Source: Arthrobotrys musiformis
Taxonomy: Eukaryota > Ascomycota > Orbiliomycetes > Orbiliales > Orbiliaceae
Reading direction: 5' to 3'
Assembly: GCA_036971715.1 (NCBI GenBank)
Contig: JAVHJL010000002.1
Location: forward strand, 3,814,501-3,878,500
Length of the DNA: 64,000 nt
Position 1 is the first letter of the stretch, and each line of letters begins with the position of its first letter. Below the pieces are notes generated by a model. It did no database searches, was not told where the DNA came from, and saw only the letters and a list, made by a program, of their open reading frames with translations. Positions 1 to 12,226 of the stretch are shown piece after piece. Made by a program: the position numbers and the translations under genes.

Positions 1-248
1 AAACCAAAAACGAACTTCGAAAATACCGACCCATAATTTTTGAACGGAGTATCCAAAACCAAATAAAAGTACACCAATCGAAAGAGCGGAAAAAATTGAT
101 CAAAAATACTATAAAGTAAAAAAGCATATAAAGACTGATAAAAAATAATTATGATATAAAAATATAAAAATATTTGTGATTGTCTACTACATAAAAAAGG
201 GGTTTCTCGCTTAATTTAAACTAAATTTTTTAAAGGTTAGTTTTAAAA

Positions 249-1412
249 ATGGAGAACATATTAATTAGTTTATTTTTGGATGAATTAGTATTAGTGATAT
301 AGGGTTTTAAACTTGTTTACTATAAAAAAAGATAGAGAAGATAGGTATTGGTAGATATAATTGATTTAAGGGAAGAAATAAATAGAGAAGATTTGTTTTT
401 GGAAATTAAAAGGTTGAATGACCTTTTAAAAGAAAGAGTACAGGAGGTAGAAGACCTAAAGCAGGAAATAAGAGAGTTAGAGAGAAATAACATAAAAAAG
501 ACATATGCCCAAATTGCTTAGAAAATATCAAAAATACTAAAAAAACAGGAAATAATTTAAAAACACTAAAAAACGTATAAAATGTAAAATCTAAAAAATC
601 TATAAAATCCATAAAATTCAAAAATATCAATTAACTAATAAAGGTTAATTATTCTTAGAAATACTATGGAACTTTTTATTTAAAAACCAAATATTTTTAA
701 AAAAAAAAATAAATAAAATTCTTAAAGAGAAGCCTAATAATCCAGAATTAATTATTTTTAAAATTTCTTTAAATCTAAAAGGGAATTTAATTTTGATTAC
801 TTATAAAAATATTAAAAAAGAAGATATTCTAAAATATAAAAAAAAAATCTATTAAGAATTTATCAAAATAGATGAATACATACAAAGACCTTCCAAGATA
901 AAAAGCTAAAGATTCTTAGTTATATATGGAATTTCTAAAAATTAAAAAATAAAAGATTTCAAAAAAGAAGTGGAAATAGATAATATAATTAAATTAGTTA
1001 AAAATCTAAGATAATTAATTAAGAAAAAAAAAAATTAGAAAAAAAGAAATTCTCTTCTATAATAATTATTATAAAAATAAAAATGAAAGTAATAGAAATA
1101 TAAAATAAAGGATATATTTTTCTAAAAAATGAAAAATTCAAAATAAAAAGATATATTAAATTCTTTGAAAATAATAGATATATAAATTATTAAAAAACTG
1201 GCTACTATGTATTAAATTGCAGAAATGAATTAGCCTGCGAAATTTGTATTAGAAAACATAAAATAATTAATTATTTATATAATATATGCTAAGAAAATAA
1301 AAAGTTCTGTAATTATATAAAATACAAATATATTAATTATAGAGAAAAATATAAGGCAAAAAATTTCTTATATTTTAAAAATAAAAAACAAAATATTATT
1401 TTAAATAAATAA
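249..1412 (+). pseudogene. LINE ORF1 remnant (L-A), gag-like zinc-knuckle protein
   Basis: Aligned with the intact ORF1 at 51302-52462. The ATG is kept at 249, but in-frame stops appear early (for example TAG at 301-303, in place of CAG). The coiled-coil stretch after the first 40 codons is still recognisable at about 370-490, and remnants of the C-terminal Cys/His knuckles lie near 1170-1260. The ORF1/ORF2 junction is at about 1405-1412, where the ORF2 ATG has become ATA. It cannot encode a working product. Confidence 0.8.
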
Positions 1413-4400
1413 GGATATTTTAAAAATAATATAATATAATTATAAAAAATTTATAAATATAATACAATTAATTTTAAATTTTATATTAATTTATAACAAT
1501 ATAAATTTAATTTTCTTATAAAAACTATAGTTTTTAAAGGAAAATACTATAATTACATATTTAGAATTTAAATTAATTTTTTTAAACTCAAAAACTAATA
1601 AAACTAACAAAAACCGAAATAAAATAATTACTTTTATAAAAAAGAATTTACCTTACAAAATCATAAATTAGGAAGATTTAATTAAAGATAAAAATTACTA
1701 GATAATTAATTTTAAATCAAATAAATTTAGGGAAATCAGATTTATTAATATTTATAACAAAAAATAACAAAATACAAAAAATAATAAATATATAATAAAT
1801 CAACTTTTTAATAAGATCAAAGATTACTACATTAAAAAAACATTATTAATCAAAAATTTTAATACTTATTACTTTTTATAAAATTTTGAAATTAAATTTA
1901 ATTTAAAAGCAGGAAAAATAATAAAATTAATCAAAGATAAAAATCTATAATTAATAAATAAAAATAGTATATTAATTTATTATAATATTAAAAAAAAATA
2001 ATAAATCTAAATCTTTAATTATTGACCTATTTTTTGTAATTATTAATTTAAAAAAATTAATTATAAATTAGAAAATAGATGAAAAAATTAATATAAAATC
2101 AAATTATAAGATAATCTTAATTAAAATAGAATTAAAAGAAAATGATTTAATAAATAACCCTTTGTTAATTAATAAATTTAATTAGAATAAAATTAATTAA
2201 GAAAACTTCAAAAAAGAATTATTAAATCTAGATAAAAATCTAAATAAAAATAATTTATGAAAAAATTGCCTTTTTTTATTTTATAAAAAAAAAGAAGATT
2301 TAGAAAATAATTTGGAAGTTATAATATCTTTTTTTCAAAAAAATATAATTTTGGTAGTAGAAAGATCTACACCAACTTTAAAAATAACATTAAAATCAAA
2401 AATTTAGTAAAATAAAAAAATTAAAAAAATAAGAAAAGAAATATTGTAATAAAAAAGGATATAAAAATTAAATAGAATCTAATAAAATTGGGAACTATTT
2501 AAAATTAAAAGAAATAAATATTTTAGAAAAATTAGATTTTTTAAAGAAAAATCCTAGATTAATTTTCTAGAAAATATAAAAGATAAAGAAATATTTTTAG
2601 TGCTTAATTTTTCTAAATTTAGAAAAATCTAAAAAATGCTAAATTTAATTTATAAAGATAGTAATACCCTTAATTTTAAAGATAAGGCAAAAATATTAAA
2701 AAAAGTGTTATTTTTAAAATTACTAAATTATATAAAAATAATAAATTTATTATTATTAGTAGAAATAACAATTAATAAAAAGTTAATTAAATAAAAAAAG
2801 ATAAAAAATAGTAAAATCAAAAAAACTATCTTCTTATTTAATTCTAAAAAAGTATTAGGACTAAATGGAATTAATTTTCTGTATTTAAAAAGGGCTTATA
2901 AAAATTATATTAGAAAAATTTAATAATTTATTTAAATAATTATAAGTATTATCTAATATGCTTTAGAAAAGTAATTAGGGCAATTTTACTTAAATTAAAT
3001 AAATTTAATTATAATATTCCAAAAGTTTATAAAATTATTAGTTTCTTAAATTGTTTAAAAAAAATATTAAAAAAAATAATAATAAAAAGAATAGCTTTCT
3101 TATTAGAAACTAATAAAATTCTAAATTTAAAATAAATTAGAGATAGAAAATAAAGATCTGCAATTAATGTAGTTTTGTTATTAGTTTATGATATAGAAAT
3201 GGCTAATTCAGAAAAGTTAAAAACTTTTATTTTATTTTTAGATATTAAAGGAGCTTTTGATAATGTTTTAAAGGAAAAATTAATTAATATTTTAAAAAAT
3301 ATAAAATTCCCTAAATAATCAATTTCATAAATTAATAATTTTATGTTTAAAAGATTAATTAAACTGGCCTTCAATAGACAAATAGAAAAATTAAAATTAG
3401 TTAAAACTGAAATACTATAAAATTCCCTAATATCTCTAATTCTTTTTTTATTATATTTAATATTATTATTTAATTTATTAGAATAAAAAATATTTTTTAT
3501 TATTAAATTATCTTATATAGATGATTTAGCGTTAATTACAATTAATAAAAAAATAAAAACAAATATATATAAATTAAAAAAAATTGCAAAAATAGCTTTT
3601 AATTAAGTTATAGATAATATAGTAGTTTTTAATAATATAAAATCAAAGCTAATTTATTTTAAAATAAATTTTAAAAAAAAAAAATGAATTTGGGGAATTA
3701 AATATTGAGCTACTAAATAGTATAATAATAAAACCTATTAATAATATAAAATAATTAAGTATATATTTTGATATAAGATTAAATTTTAAATATTATATTA
3801 AAATAAAAACAAGTATAGTAAATAAAATTTTAAATTTTATTAAAGTACTTGCTAATTTAGAAAAAGAATTTAAAACTAAAGCGATAATATAATTGTATAA
3901 AATTATATTTATTCTATTTTTGATTATGGGTTTGAAATATGGTGGAAAAATCAAAAATAATAAAATGTTTTAAAAAAATTTAAATTAATTTAAAATAAGA
4001 TGTTGAGAAAAATAATAAGAAGTTTTAAAATAACTATAATAAATATATTAGAAATTAAAGCCTCTATTTTACTACTAGAAATAAAATTAAATAAAATATA
4101 AAGAAAATATGCCCTAAAATCTCTTTTTTTTAATAAAAATCATTTAATAAAAAAGAGATTTTTAGAGTTATTCCTACTAGAATTTAATTTTAAAAAAGAG
4201 GAAACAAGATTAGAATTTTATTTAAAATAAAATAAAAATAAAAAAGAAGGAGATAAAAAAGAATATGCTTTTATATTAAATAGAATACTATTAAGAATTA
4301 ATTTTTTAATAAACTTATATATAAAAATTGAAAAATTAAATATAAAATTCAATCTACCTTAGATTGAAAATAAAATTAATTTTTTTATAAATAATGTATC

Positions 4401-5419
4401 TAAGGATTTAAAAGTAAAAAACTATAAAAATAAAAAAGAAGTTAAATTAAATTTTAAAGAAAACTTACTTATTTATATAAACAGTTTTATACTGGAAATA
4501 GAAAATAAAAATAAAAAAAAGAATAATAAAAATAAAAAAGAAAAATCCTTAAAAACTAGAATTTATAAAAAAATAGATAATAAATCTATTTTCGAAATTT
4601 ATTTTAGTTTAGGAAAAAGTATGAAGGTATATAATGCAGAATTAATTACTTTAAAAAAAAAATTCGAAAAATCCTTTAAAATAATTAATAAAAATAAAGA
4701 AGTAAAGAATATTTATTTTTTTACTAATAACTAAATTATAATAAAAAGATTATAAAACCTAAATTTAGAACCTAATTAAGAAATAACTTCAAAAATTTGG
4801 AATATAGCAAATAAATTAAATTTTAAAAATATTAATATATTTATAGAATAGATTTTAAGTCACTTTGAAGTTATTAAAAATAAAAAAGCAGATTACTTAG
4901 CTAAAAAAATTACAAAAATAAAAAAAAAAAAAAAGCTTATTCAAGTCCTTCGCCTATTTAAAAAAAAAATTTAAAGAAAAAGACTTACTAAAATAAAAAG
5001 AAAAATACAAAAAACAAAAAAACAGGTTAAATTATATTAATAAATTAAAGTTAAAAAAAAATAAGATATTTATTAAATTTAATAATAATTTTATTTTTTT
5101 TAACTTAATTGAGGACTAGGCATAAATACTTTAACAATTATTTATATAAAATTTTAAATAAAAATTGTATATATAAAAATAAGTTTTAAATATTAAAATA
5201 CTTAATTATAAAATACAAAATTTATAATGAAGAAAAAAAAATATTAAAAAAGAAACTCAAAAAAGCTAATAAATAATTAGATTATTATTTTTTATTATTT
5301 AAAAATAAAAATATGATCTTTTTAAAAAAATTCCTAAATAAAATAAATATTATAAAAAAAAATATAATAAAAATCCTAAAAATGATTATTTTATAGGATG
5401 GGGAAATTTGGAAGTTTAA
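1405..5419 (+). pseudogene. LINE ORF2 remnant (L-A), endonuclease-RT-RNase H
   Basis: Degraded counterpart of the 1345-residue ORF2 at 47272-51309. The RT catalytic region is still legible near 3510-3540, where the codons read YIDDLALI. The Asp-containing RT motif LDxKGAFDN survives near 3240-3265. Dozens of stop codons and several small indels break the frame. The original TGA stop has become TAA at 5417-5419. No functional product is expected. Confidence 0.85.
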
Positions 5420-6511
5420 AAAAATAAAAAAGTTCTAGAAATAAGATATATCATTTTAATATTACATTAAAGTAAATAGGTAAGAATAACAGATATACAA
5501 TATTATTTTTTTAATGGGAAAAAAGAAGAAAGAGATAAAAAGGGTTAGAAGGAACCTCAAAAAACAAAAAACAAAAATAAAAATAAAAACAAAAAACAAA
5601 AATAAAAAATGATTTTATGTAGTTTTCATTTTTAATGAGGAGTGAAAATCATGTATTTTAATTTCTTTTCCTTCATTCCGCCATAACCGAAAGGTTGCAT
5701 GCGTGTATGATAAATAATAATAATAATAATAAGAGGTTTTATGTATAGAAATCAGCCATATTGTACAAATATAGTAAGAATAAGTAAATAAATGATGATG
5801 TTCGATATTTAAATACAAAGAAGGAGATTATATTTAGCTTAATATATAAAATATTAAAATAGTTAGATCCTGCCCTAAATTGTTTAATAAAATAGAAAAA
5901 CTATTTTAAATTCTTAAATTTGTAGAAAAATGAATATATAAGCTAAAACTTTTTTTATTAATAAAAATTTATTTTATCTTTTATACTAATCTGTTTTATA
6001 TAGTATTAGCAAACGCTTTTTTTGGCTAGAATTACAAAAAATAATCTGCATTTATTATAATTAATGATGAAAAAGAATACAAGATTAAAAAAATCCTAAA
6101 TTTATAACTATATTATTGTAAATTTTAATATCTTATTTAATAAAAAAGCTGAAATAAACCTACCTAACAACCCATATTTAATATTATTTATACTTAAAAA
6201 TTATTTAATAATTTTTATAAATTTTATTCAATTGATCTAATCCCAATATCTAATTTTTTGATTTTACTATATTCCCTTTCTATAATAAAGAAAAATTAAG
6301 TAAATTAATTAAAAAACTTTAACCTCTTAATATCATCCAAGAAATATTTTTAGATTCTAATTTATTCAAACCTCAAATATTAAAAATCACATACCTTAAC
6401 CTATATTAGGAAATTTTTTGTCTATAAATAAAACTAACTAAAGCCACTTAATACAACTTTTTATTAATATTTTAAATAAATTTTTAAACCCAAAATAATA
6501 AATAATTCTAT

Positions 6512-6773
6512 TATTATTATTATTATTATTATTTATCATACACGCATGCAACCTTTCGGTTATGGCGGATTGTAGATATCTAATTATAGATAATAACATG
6601 AAAGAAGTGAATACAAGCCAGAATCTTTACATGATTAGGATGTTGGAGATTTTCGGTATTTTTTTTAGAATCTATCTACATTAAATTCCTTTGTATATAA
6701 TTCTACTATTCCAATTTAGTAGAGAATGCGCCGTATATCTGTTGTTTTTACCCATCCACTTTGATGTAATATT
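6512..6773 (-). repeat. SINE 3' tail shared with the LINE
   Basis: Two blocks match the LINE 3' UTR. One (about 6728-6773) equals the LINE segment at 43547-43593. The other (6512-6568) equals the LINE's last bases at 43765-43819, including the AACC-GAAA-GGTT stem-loop (6550-6561 in reverse) and the TAA repeats. The roughly 150 bases between the blocks differ from the LINE, so this is a relative of the LINE tail and not a truncated LINE copy. Confidence 0.85.
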
Positions 6774-6908
6774 AGAAAATTACTATATTCAGAACAATCC
6801 ACAAGTGTGGGTTCTAATTATAGATATATTTTCTTAAGATTATTACTTTTTATACTTCTGTAACTGAAGTCCAGTTCTAAAACAGGAACTAGGCTGTTCT
6901 ATTTTTTT

Positions 6909-7054
6909 AAGTAGTAGAACTACTTCTATTTTTAAGTAGTAGAACTACTAGTACTGTTTTTATTGTGATGTACTCACACATATCTTTTACAGAGATTACT
7001 GTCTATTTTTAAGTAGTAGAACTACTTCTATTTTTTATAGTAGATAGAACTACT
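6909..7054. repeat. Four-copy short palindrome array inside the SINE body
   Basis: AAGTAGTAGAACTACTT is a perfect 7-bp inverted repeat around AGA. It occurs at 6909-6925, nearly complete at 6934-6949, again at 7011-7027, and in a variant form near 7036-7054. Each copy is followed by CTATTTTT or a similar spacer. In RNA each copy would form a small hairpin. Its role is unknown. Confidence 0.8.
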
Positions 7055-7245
7055 GTTTGATTTTTATTCTAAAGTTCAAACTGTGTTGTGCGAGGAAAAC
7101 AAACAACAACACCCTTAAAACAAACTTAGATGTCAAACACATCAAGATACAACTATAGTTGGTGTAAAACTAGTGAGTTGTTTCTTTTTGCATTTATTTT
7201 CGGGTAAAAGAAATAAAACCCCGAAAATTAATTTGCAAAATATGG

Positions 7246-7327
7246 TGGAGATGGTAGGAATCGAACCCACACAGGCTGGGGAGACCTGTTTCCAAGCCTA
7301 GCATCACACCCACTAGGCCACACCTCC
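7246..7327 (-). other. tRNA-like SINE head with Pol III A and B boxes
   Basis: Read on minus, the 82-base head has a 7-bp acceptor stem (GGAGGTG with CATCTCC, one G-U), discriminator A and then an encoded CCA (7243-7245). It has a 5-bp T stem, and the T loop lies in the B box GGTTCGATTCC (7257-7267). The A box TGGCCTAGTGGG lies at 7309-7320. The length and the extra hairpin (CAGG...CCTG) resemble a class II tRNA such as Ser, and the sequence TTGGAAA could be a Ser(GGA) anticodon loop. The anticodon and D stems pair poorly, so I call it a tRNA-derived promoter head rather than a working tRNA gene. Confidence 0.65.
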
Positions 7328-7680
7328 TAAATAATTCTATAGTAATACTATAAAAATCAATTATTTAATAAAATAACGAATTTTAATCTAAAATTTAATA
7401 AAGAATTTTTAAAACTTAATAATATTGATGGATTTGTATTAAACTTTATTAAAATAGATATTTGGCATCATAACACAACAGCAAAAGAAACTTTAAAATT
7501 AAATATTCTAGAATAAAACCCCAAAAAACCAGGATTTTTAAGAACTATATAAAAAAGCAGCTATTAAAAATTCATATTATTAAAAATTAATAAATAGTAT
7601 TAACAGAGTAAAAAACCTACTTTTATACTAAATATTAAAACAAAATATCAATAAAACATCAATACTAAAAAAAGAAATTA

Positions 7681-8298
7681 TATAATAAAGTAATTTTAAT
7701 AGAAAAAACTCCAAACAAAAATCCAAATAATTAGAAAAGCCCTTAAAATAATTATAAGAAATATTTAAATAATATTATAATTAAAAAAAAAAAAATTATA
7801 TAATGTAATATAACCTACAAACCTAGAATAAGGAAATATTTAAATCCAAACCTCAAAATATAAAAAATAATATTAATAATATTAATTTAATATATACAAC
7901 AAAAAATCTATTTAAATCTTTACCCTACATAAACTTCCAAATTATCAAAAAACAGCACATATCCAATTTAGTACCCTACATATCCGAATATCTAATTTAA
8001 ATTTATCTCCTATCCAATTTAATATTTTATATTCAAATATCTAATTTATAGTTTTATATTTTATTTAATTTAACACTATATCTTTAAATAATTATTTCAT
8101 AATTTTATCTTTTATTCAATTCAATATATTATTTTTTTTATTATTTATTTATTTAACTCATTATACTCACTATTATATATTTAAAAACCAAGTAATAATT
8201 TAAATATTAATCTATATTTATATTAGTACACTACTCTTGCCTTATAATATTTGTATATTACCTTGATATCTTGACTAGTCTTTATACGATTTCTTACA
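7681..8298 (+). repeat. GypsyB LTR (copy d, 3' LTR)
   Basis: A 618-bp LTR in plus orientation. Its start TGTAACAAAG has mutated to TATAATAAAG, and its end GATTTCTTACA is intact. It is the reverse complement of the LTRs at 23661-24251 and 29249-29841, and parallels 54898-55512. Minus-strand GypsyB gag-side sequence follows immediately at 8299, so copy d probably sits inside copy c. Confidence 0.8.
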
Positions 8299-10288
8299 AT
8301 TTTAATAAATTTCTAAAAATAAAAGTATAAAATAATAAAGATTTTTATATAAAATTTAAATAATGTTTTAATTTTTTTAAAATTTAAATACAAAAATAAA
8401 TTTTAAAATATACAAAAATTTTGTGGTATTTTTTAAAATTATAAATTTTTTAAAGTAATAAATTAAATTTTGTTTTATTATATATTATAATTTATAATTA
8501 AGTTTATTTTTTTTTATTTTTTTTTATGTTTTTGTGTGAATAATACTTTAAAAAAAATATTATTTTGTTTTAAATGTTTTTATGGGTAAATTTTTAAATA
8601 TTCTAATTTTTAATAAAATGGGTTATAAAAAATATATTAAAATAATCTTTTTTAAAATCTCTTATTTAAATAATTATTTATAAAATATCTTTTTTTTATA
8701 ATATAGATATAGTTTTTAAGTTTAATATTGATTTTTTTTTTTTTTTTTTTTTTAGTTATTTTAAATATTTTTAGTAGATTGGTTTATGGATTTAGGTTTG
8801 AAATAATTATTTTTCTAGATTTGTTAAGACTGATTGGTATTATTAATTTTTATAAGTCCTTTTAGTATTGGGGTTGAGATATTTTTTTTTAAAATCTTTT
8901 AATTATTAGATTTTAGAATTTCTTTTTTATATTCAAAGTTTATTAATTATTGTTAAAGCGTTGATAGAGAATAATAAAATTATCAAAATTTTTAAAAAAT
9001 ATTTTTTTAGTAATTAAGAATTTTTTATTTTAATGTATAAATTATATTGTAAATAAGTAATTTAAGCAATATTATTATAATTTAAATATTTTATAAGATA
9101 TCTGAATTTTGTTAAATAAATAGAAAAAGGTTTATTAATTTATTTTAAATTTTTTAATTTTTATTTTATGATTTTAATAAAATTAGAATTTTTAAAAACT
9201 TTCTTGAATCATATAATAAATTTAATATAAATATTTTAATTTTATATTTTATTATTAGTGTTATATTTATTAAAAGTTAATTCTATTAGATTTTTTTTTA
9301 AGAAGATTGATAGTATATATAATTTTTTTTTTTAAATATAGTAAATTTGATAGTTTTTTTTTTAATATTTATTATTAAATTAGGTTAAGAAGTTTCATAA
9401 TTTATAAGGTTTAATATTATTGAAAAAGTTAAAATTTAAAAATTTAATATTTAAAATAATTATTAAAACTACTATAAGTATATTATTTTTAAAATATTTA
9501 AAAACTATTATTATAACTTTAGTTTATTTAATAGTAAATTTTAATAAAATAATAATTATAATTTTTTTTTAATATTTTTTTTTTTTAGAAAATTTACTTT
9601 TTAGTAAGATTGGTATTAATATTTGGATATTAGATTAATAAAATTGTAAAGTAATAAAATATACAAAATTATATAAAAATTAAGGTATTAAAGTAATATA
9701 TAAATATTATAAGATAAAAGTAATATACTAATATAAATATAAATTAATATTTAAATTATTATTTGGTTTTTAAATATATAATAGTAAATATAATGGTTTA
9801 AATAGATAATTAATAAAGAAAATAATAAAGTAAATTAGATAAAAATTAAGTTTAAATTAGATATTTAAATATATAAAATATTAAATTAAATAAAAATTAA
9901 GATTATATAATTTATTAAATTAAATAGAAGTTAAGTCTAAATTAGATATTTGGATATATAAAGTGTTGAATTGGATAAGAATTAAATTTATATAAAATAT
10001 TAAATTAAATAAAAATTATTATTATATAAATTAGGAAGTTTGTGTAGGATAAAGGTTTGAATAAGTTTTATATTGTATTTATTAAAATAATAGTTATAAT
10101 TTTAAATTATGAATTTTAAAATTTAGATTTAGATATTTTCTTATTTTAGATTTATAGTTTGTGTTATGTTGTATAGTTTTTCTTTTAATTATAATATCAC
10201 TTAGATATTTTCTATAATTATTCTGAGGGTTCTTCTGGCTGCCTGGATTTCTGCTTGGAGTTCATTATGCTGAGATTGCTTTGTTACA
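8299..10288 (-). mobile_element. GypsyB copy c, gag-side part plus 5' LTR
   Basis: 8299-9659 matches the gag-side internal region of GypsyB copy b (28196-29248, same orientation), and the 5' LTR follows at 9660-10288. The left part is missing: copy d has inserted at 8298. On the right it abuts internal sequence of copy a at a point matching about 24935 in copy b, so copy c is itself an insertion into copy a. No open reading frame survives. Confidence 0.7.
9660..10288 (-). repeat. GypsyB LTR (copy c, 5' LTR)
   Basis: A 629-bp LTR. On the plus strand it runs from a mutated TGTAAGAAAT start (now TATACAAAAT) to an intact CTTTGTTACA end. The last 60 bases, around the sequence GGAGTTCATTATGCTGAGAT, are well preserved and recur at 29810-29841, 31070-31100 and 58710-58744. 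Confidence 0.8.
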
Positions 10289-11554
10289 ATAAATAATATT
10301 GGATATTAATTATTAAATAGATTTGTTTTAATTTTTTTTATTGAAGGAGGTATTGAAACTTTTAGTAGTGTATTTGTAAATTTAAAATTTTTTTAATTTT
10401 ATATTTTTTTTTGTTGTTGATGGTAATTAATAGAAATTATTTTTTATAATTTTAATTAAAAAAAGTGTTATTTAATGTTGGATGTAGTAGGTTGGTATAG
10501 AAAATGAAATAAATTTTTATTAAAAAAAATTTTAATTTATATATATATTTTTTTTTATGAATTTAAAGATTTAAAATAGATTTTTTATTTTATTAAACAA
10601 TTTCAAATAAAATTATATTATTTTAATATTTTATATATTTAGCTAGATATGGTTTTTTTTTTGTAATTAGATGATGATTGTTTGCGTTTATTTATTTATT
10701 TTTATTATATTTATATAATATAATTAATTTTTATATGTAAGATTTTTTATAATTTTAATATTTATTACATAAATTTTATAATTTTTTAATTTTTAAAAAG
10801 TCTTTTAAATTTTTAAAATTTAAAAATATTTAGGTTTTATTTATAATTTATAGTGAATAGAAAGATTCTAATAATATTAAATATTTTATTATTATAGAAG
10901 TATTTAGTCAAAGATAATTATTTAATTTAATTATTTTATTAATAATTAATATAAATTCTAAAATATTATTTTATTATAAAATTAATATGTTTAATTTATT
11001 TATTAGTTTAAGGATAATAAATAATATTAAATTAATAATAGATTTTTAAATAATTATTAATTTTATTTTAGAATTTATTTAAGAAGTTTTTCTTTTTATT
11101 TAAAATAACTTTTTTAAATATATATAATTTTCATATATTTTTAAAAAATAATTTGATTAGTTTTTTAATATTTAATTTTTTTGTTATTAGAGTTAGATAT
11201 ATTATTTTAAAAAATTTATTTATAGTAATAAGAATTACATTATATTTATTAAATTTCGATAATTTAATAATTAGATTAAAAAAAATATTTTATTAATTTT
11301 ATTTTATAATTTATAATAATTATAGTAATTTTTAAGATATATTTTTAAATATCTTAATATATTTATAAATATAGTAATTATTAATATATTAATTAATATT
11401 TTTTCGAAATCTTATTTATATATATTATTTTTAAATTAGTTTTAATATTTTTGCTTTTTTTAATGTTTTATTATAAAATAATTATAATATTATTATAAAA
11501 TTTTTTAATTATTATAATAAAGTTTATTTTATTTTTTTTTATTTTTAATATTTT

Positions 11555-12226
11555 TGTCACGCCCACACCATATGACTGTTCCCAGTTAGGCATATGGCTT
11601 GGCGCGACAAACATGCTTCTAATTCTGCATTTCAATTATCCTACAGAAAGATTTAGTTCATAATTTGTTTATTCATCTTGTAAATATTCGTTCAGAGGGA
11701 ATGAATCTATTTCCTGCATTATGTAGAATGTGTTGTTTGACACAACACATTCGGTTTTGTTTGACTAATGGAAATCTTAGCTACTGGTTTATTCTGTTTC
11801 TTATGCAATATTTGTTATAATATATATACAACATCTCATTGTTCATCAATATGCTTGTCTTTAAGAGATGAGCAATAAGCAACCAAATGAGTAATAATTT
11901 TATATGCAATTTATCTTTTATATGAAAACTTTATTATGTATTTAAGATCCCCTTAAGCAATAGTAGTTTTCAGATTTTTTTTTAGAACTCCATCAGTCAA
12001 CTTATCAACTACCTTTACTAGTTTATTATCTAATAATAAAGCTTTGAAATAATCTTATAAGTCTTTTATTTATTCTATTATATTATACTTTCTATACACA
12101 ATTTTATTAGTTTTACTGAATATTGATTGTTCCCTCTAAAAGATCTAAACCAATAAAATTAAGAAACCAGCAAAATACTAGACTTATTTGGGAATTTTAT
12201 TAAAAAAACCTAACCAAGGTGTAATA
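11555..12226 (+). repeat. GypsyA 5' LTR
   Basis: Begins TGTCACGCCCACACCATATG and ends ACCAAGGTGTAATA (the last C of GTAACA has mutated to T). The first 200 bases have few transitions and the rest have more. It is the same length as the 3' LTR. The two copies differ at many C/T and G/A positions, consistent with RIP acting on each. Confidence 0.9.

Larger units (their letters stand above)
9..5732 (+). mobile_element. LINE copy L-A, full-length but heavily mutated
   Basis: A non-LTR retrotransposon copy that can be followed from the 5' end motif AACGAACTTCG through both ORFs to the 3' stem-loop (5685-5696) and a TAA-repeat tail. It aligns base for base with the intact copy at 46957-52715 (opposite strand). 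Nearly all differences are C to T or G to A, many at CpA/TpG, so that most Trp, Gln and Arg codons have become stops or Lys/Ile. This pattern fits RIP. The first 8 bases of the window are its 5' flank. Its right flank (from 5733) is GypsyB integrase-region sequence, so it appears inserted in GypsyB. Confidence 0.9.
6512..7327 (-). mobile_element. tRNA-headed SINE with LINE-derived 3' tail
   Basis: An 816-bp unit read on the minus strand from 7327 down to 6512. It starts with a tRNA-like head carrying Pol III A and B boxes, continues through a unique body with short hairpin repeats, and ends with two blocks that match the LINE 3' UTR plus the LINE's terminal stem-loop and TAA-repeat tail. It is flanked by a 13-bp direct repeat TAAATAATTCTAT (6499-6511 and 7328-7340). 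The second GypsyB copy has the same sequence uninterrupted, with a single TAAATAATTCTAT near 54540, which is the empty site. The head, tail and duplication together define a LINE-mobilised SINE. It has little RIP-like damage compared with its host. Confidence 0.85.
5733..7680 (+). mobile_element. GypsyB internal fragment (copy d), integrase end, carrying the SINE
   Basis: Matches 53110-54897 of the plus-strand GypsyB copy f, and in reverse complement the region beside the 3' LTR of copy b (24252-24950). It is the 3' part of a plus-strand Ty3/Gypsy element leading into the LTR at 7681. The SINE at 6512-7327 interrupts it, and LINE L-A truncates it on the left. No reading frame is left. Confidence 0.75.

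Noticed and set aside
5615..5818. A 67-codon ORF on minus at the end of L-A
   Set aside because: It spans the TAA-repeat tail (a run of Tyr codons) and the junction with GypsyB, so it is a chance frame.
6909..7054. A CRISPR-like array
   Set aside because: There are only four palindromes with spacers of irregular size, and the setting is a fungal SINE with no associated genes.
7246..7327. A functional tRNA-Ser(GGA) gene
   Set aside because: Acceptor and T stems and both Pol III boxes are good, but D and anticodon stems pair poorly, CCA is encoded, and the sequence sits exactly at the 5' end of a unit with target duplications. A SINE head explains it better.
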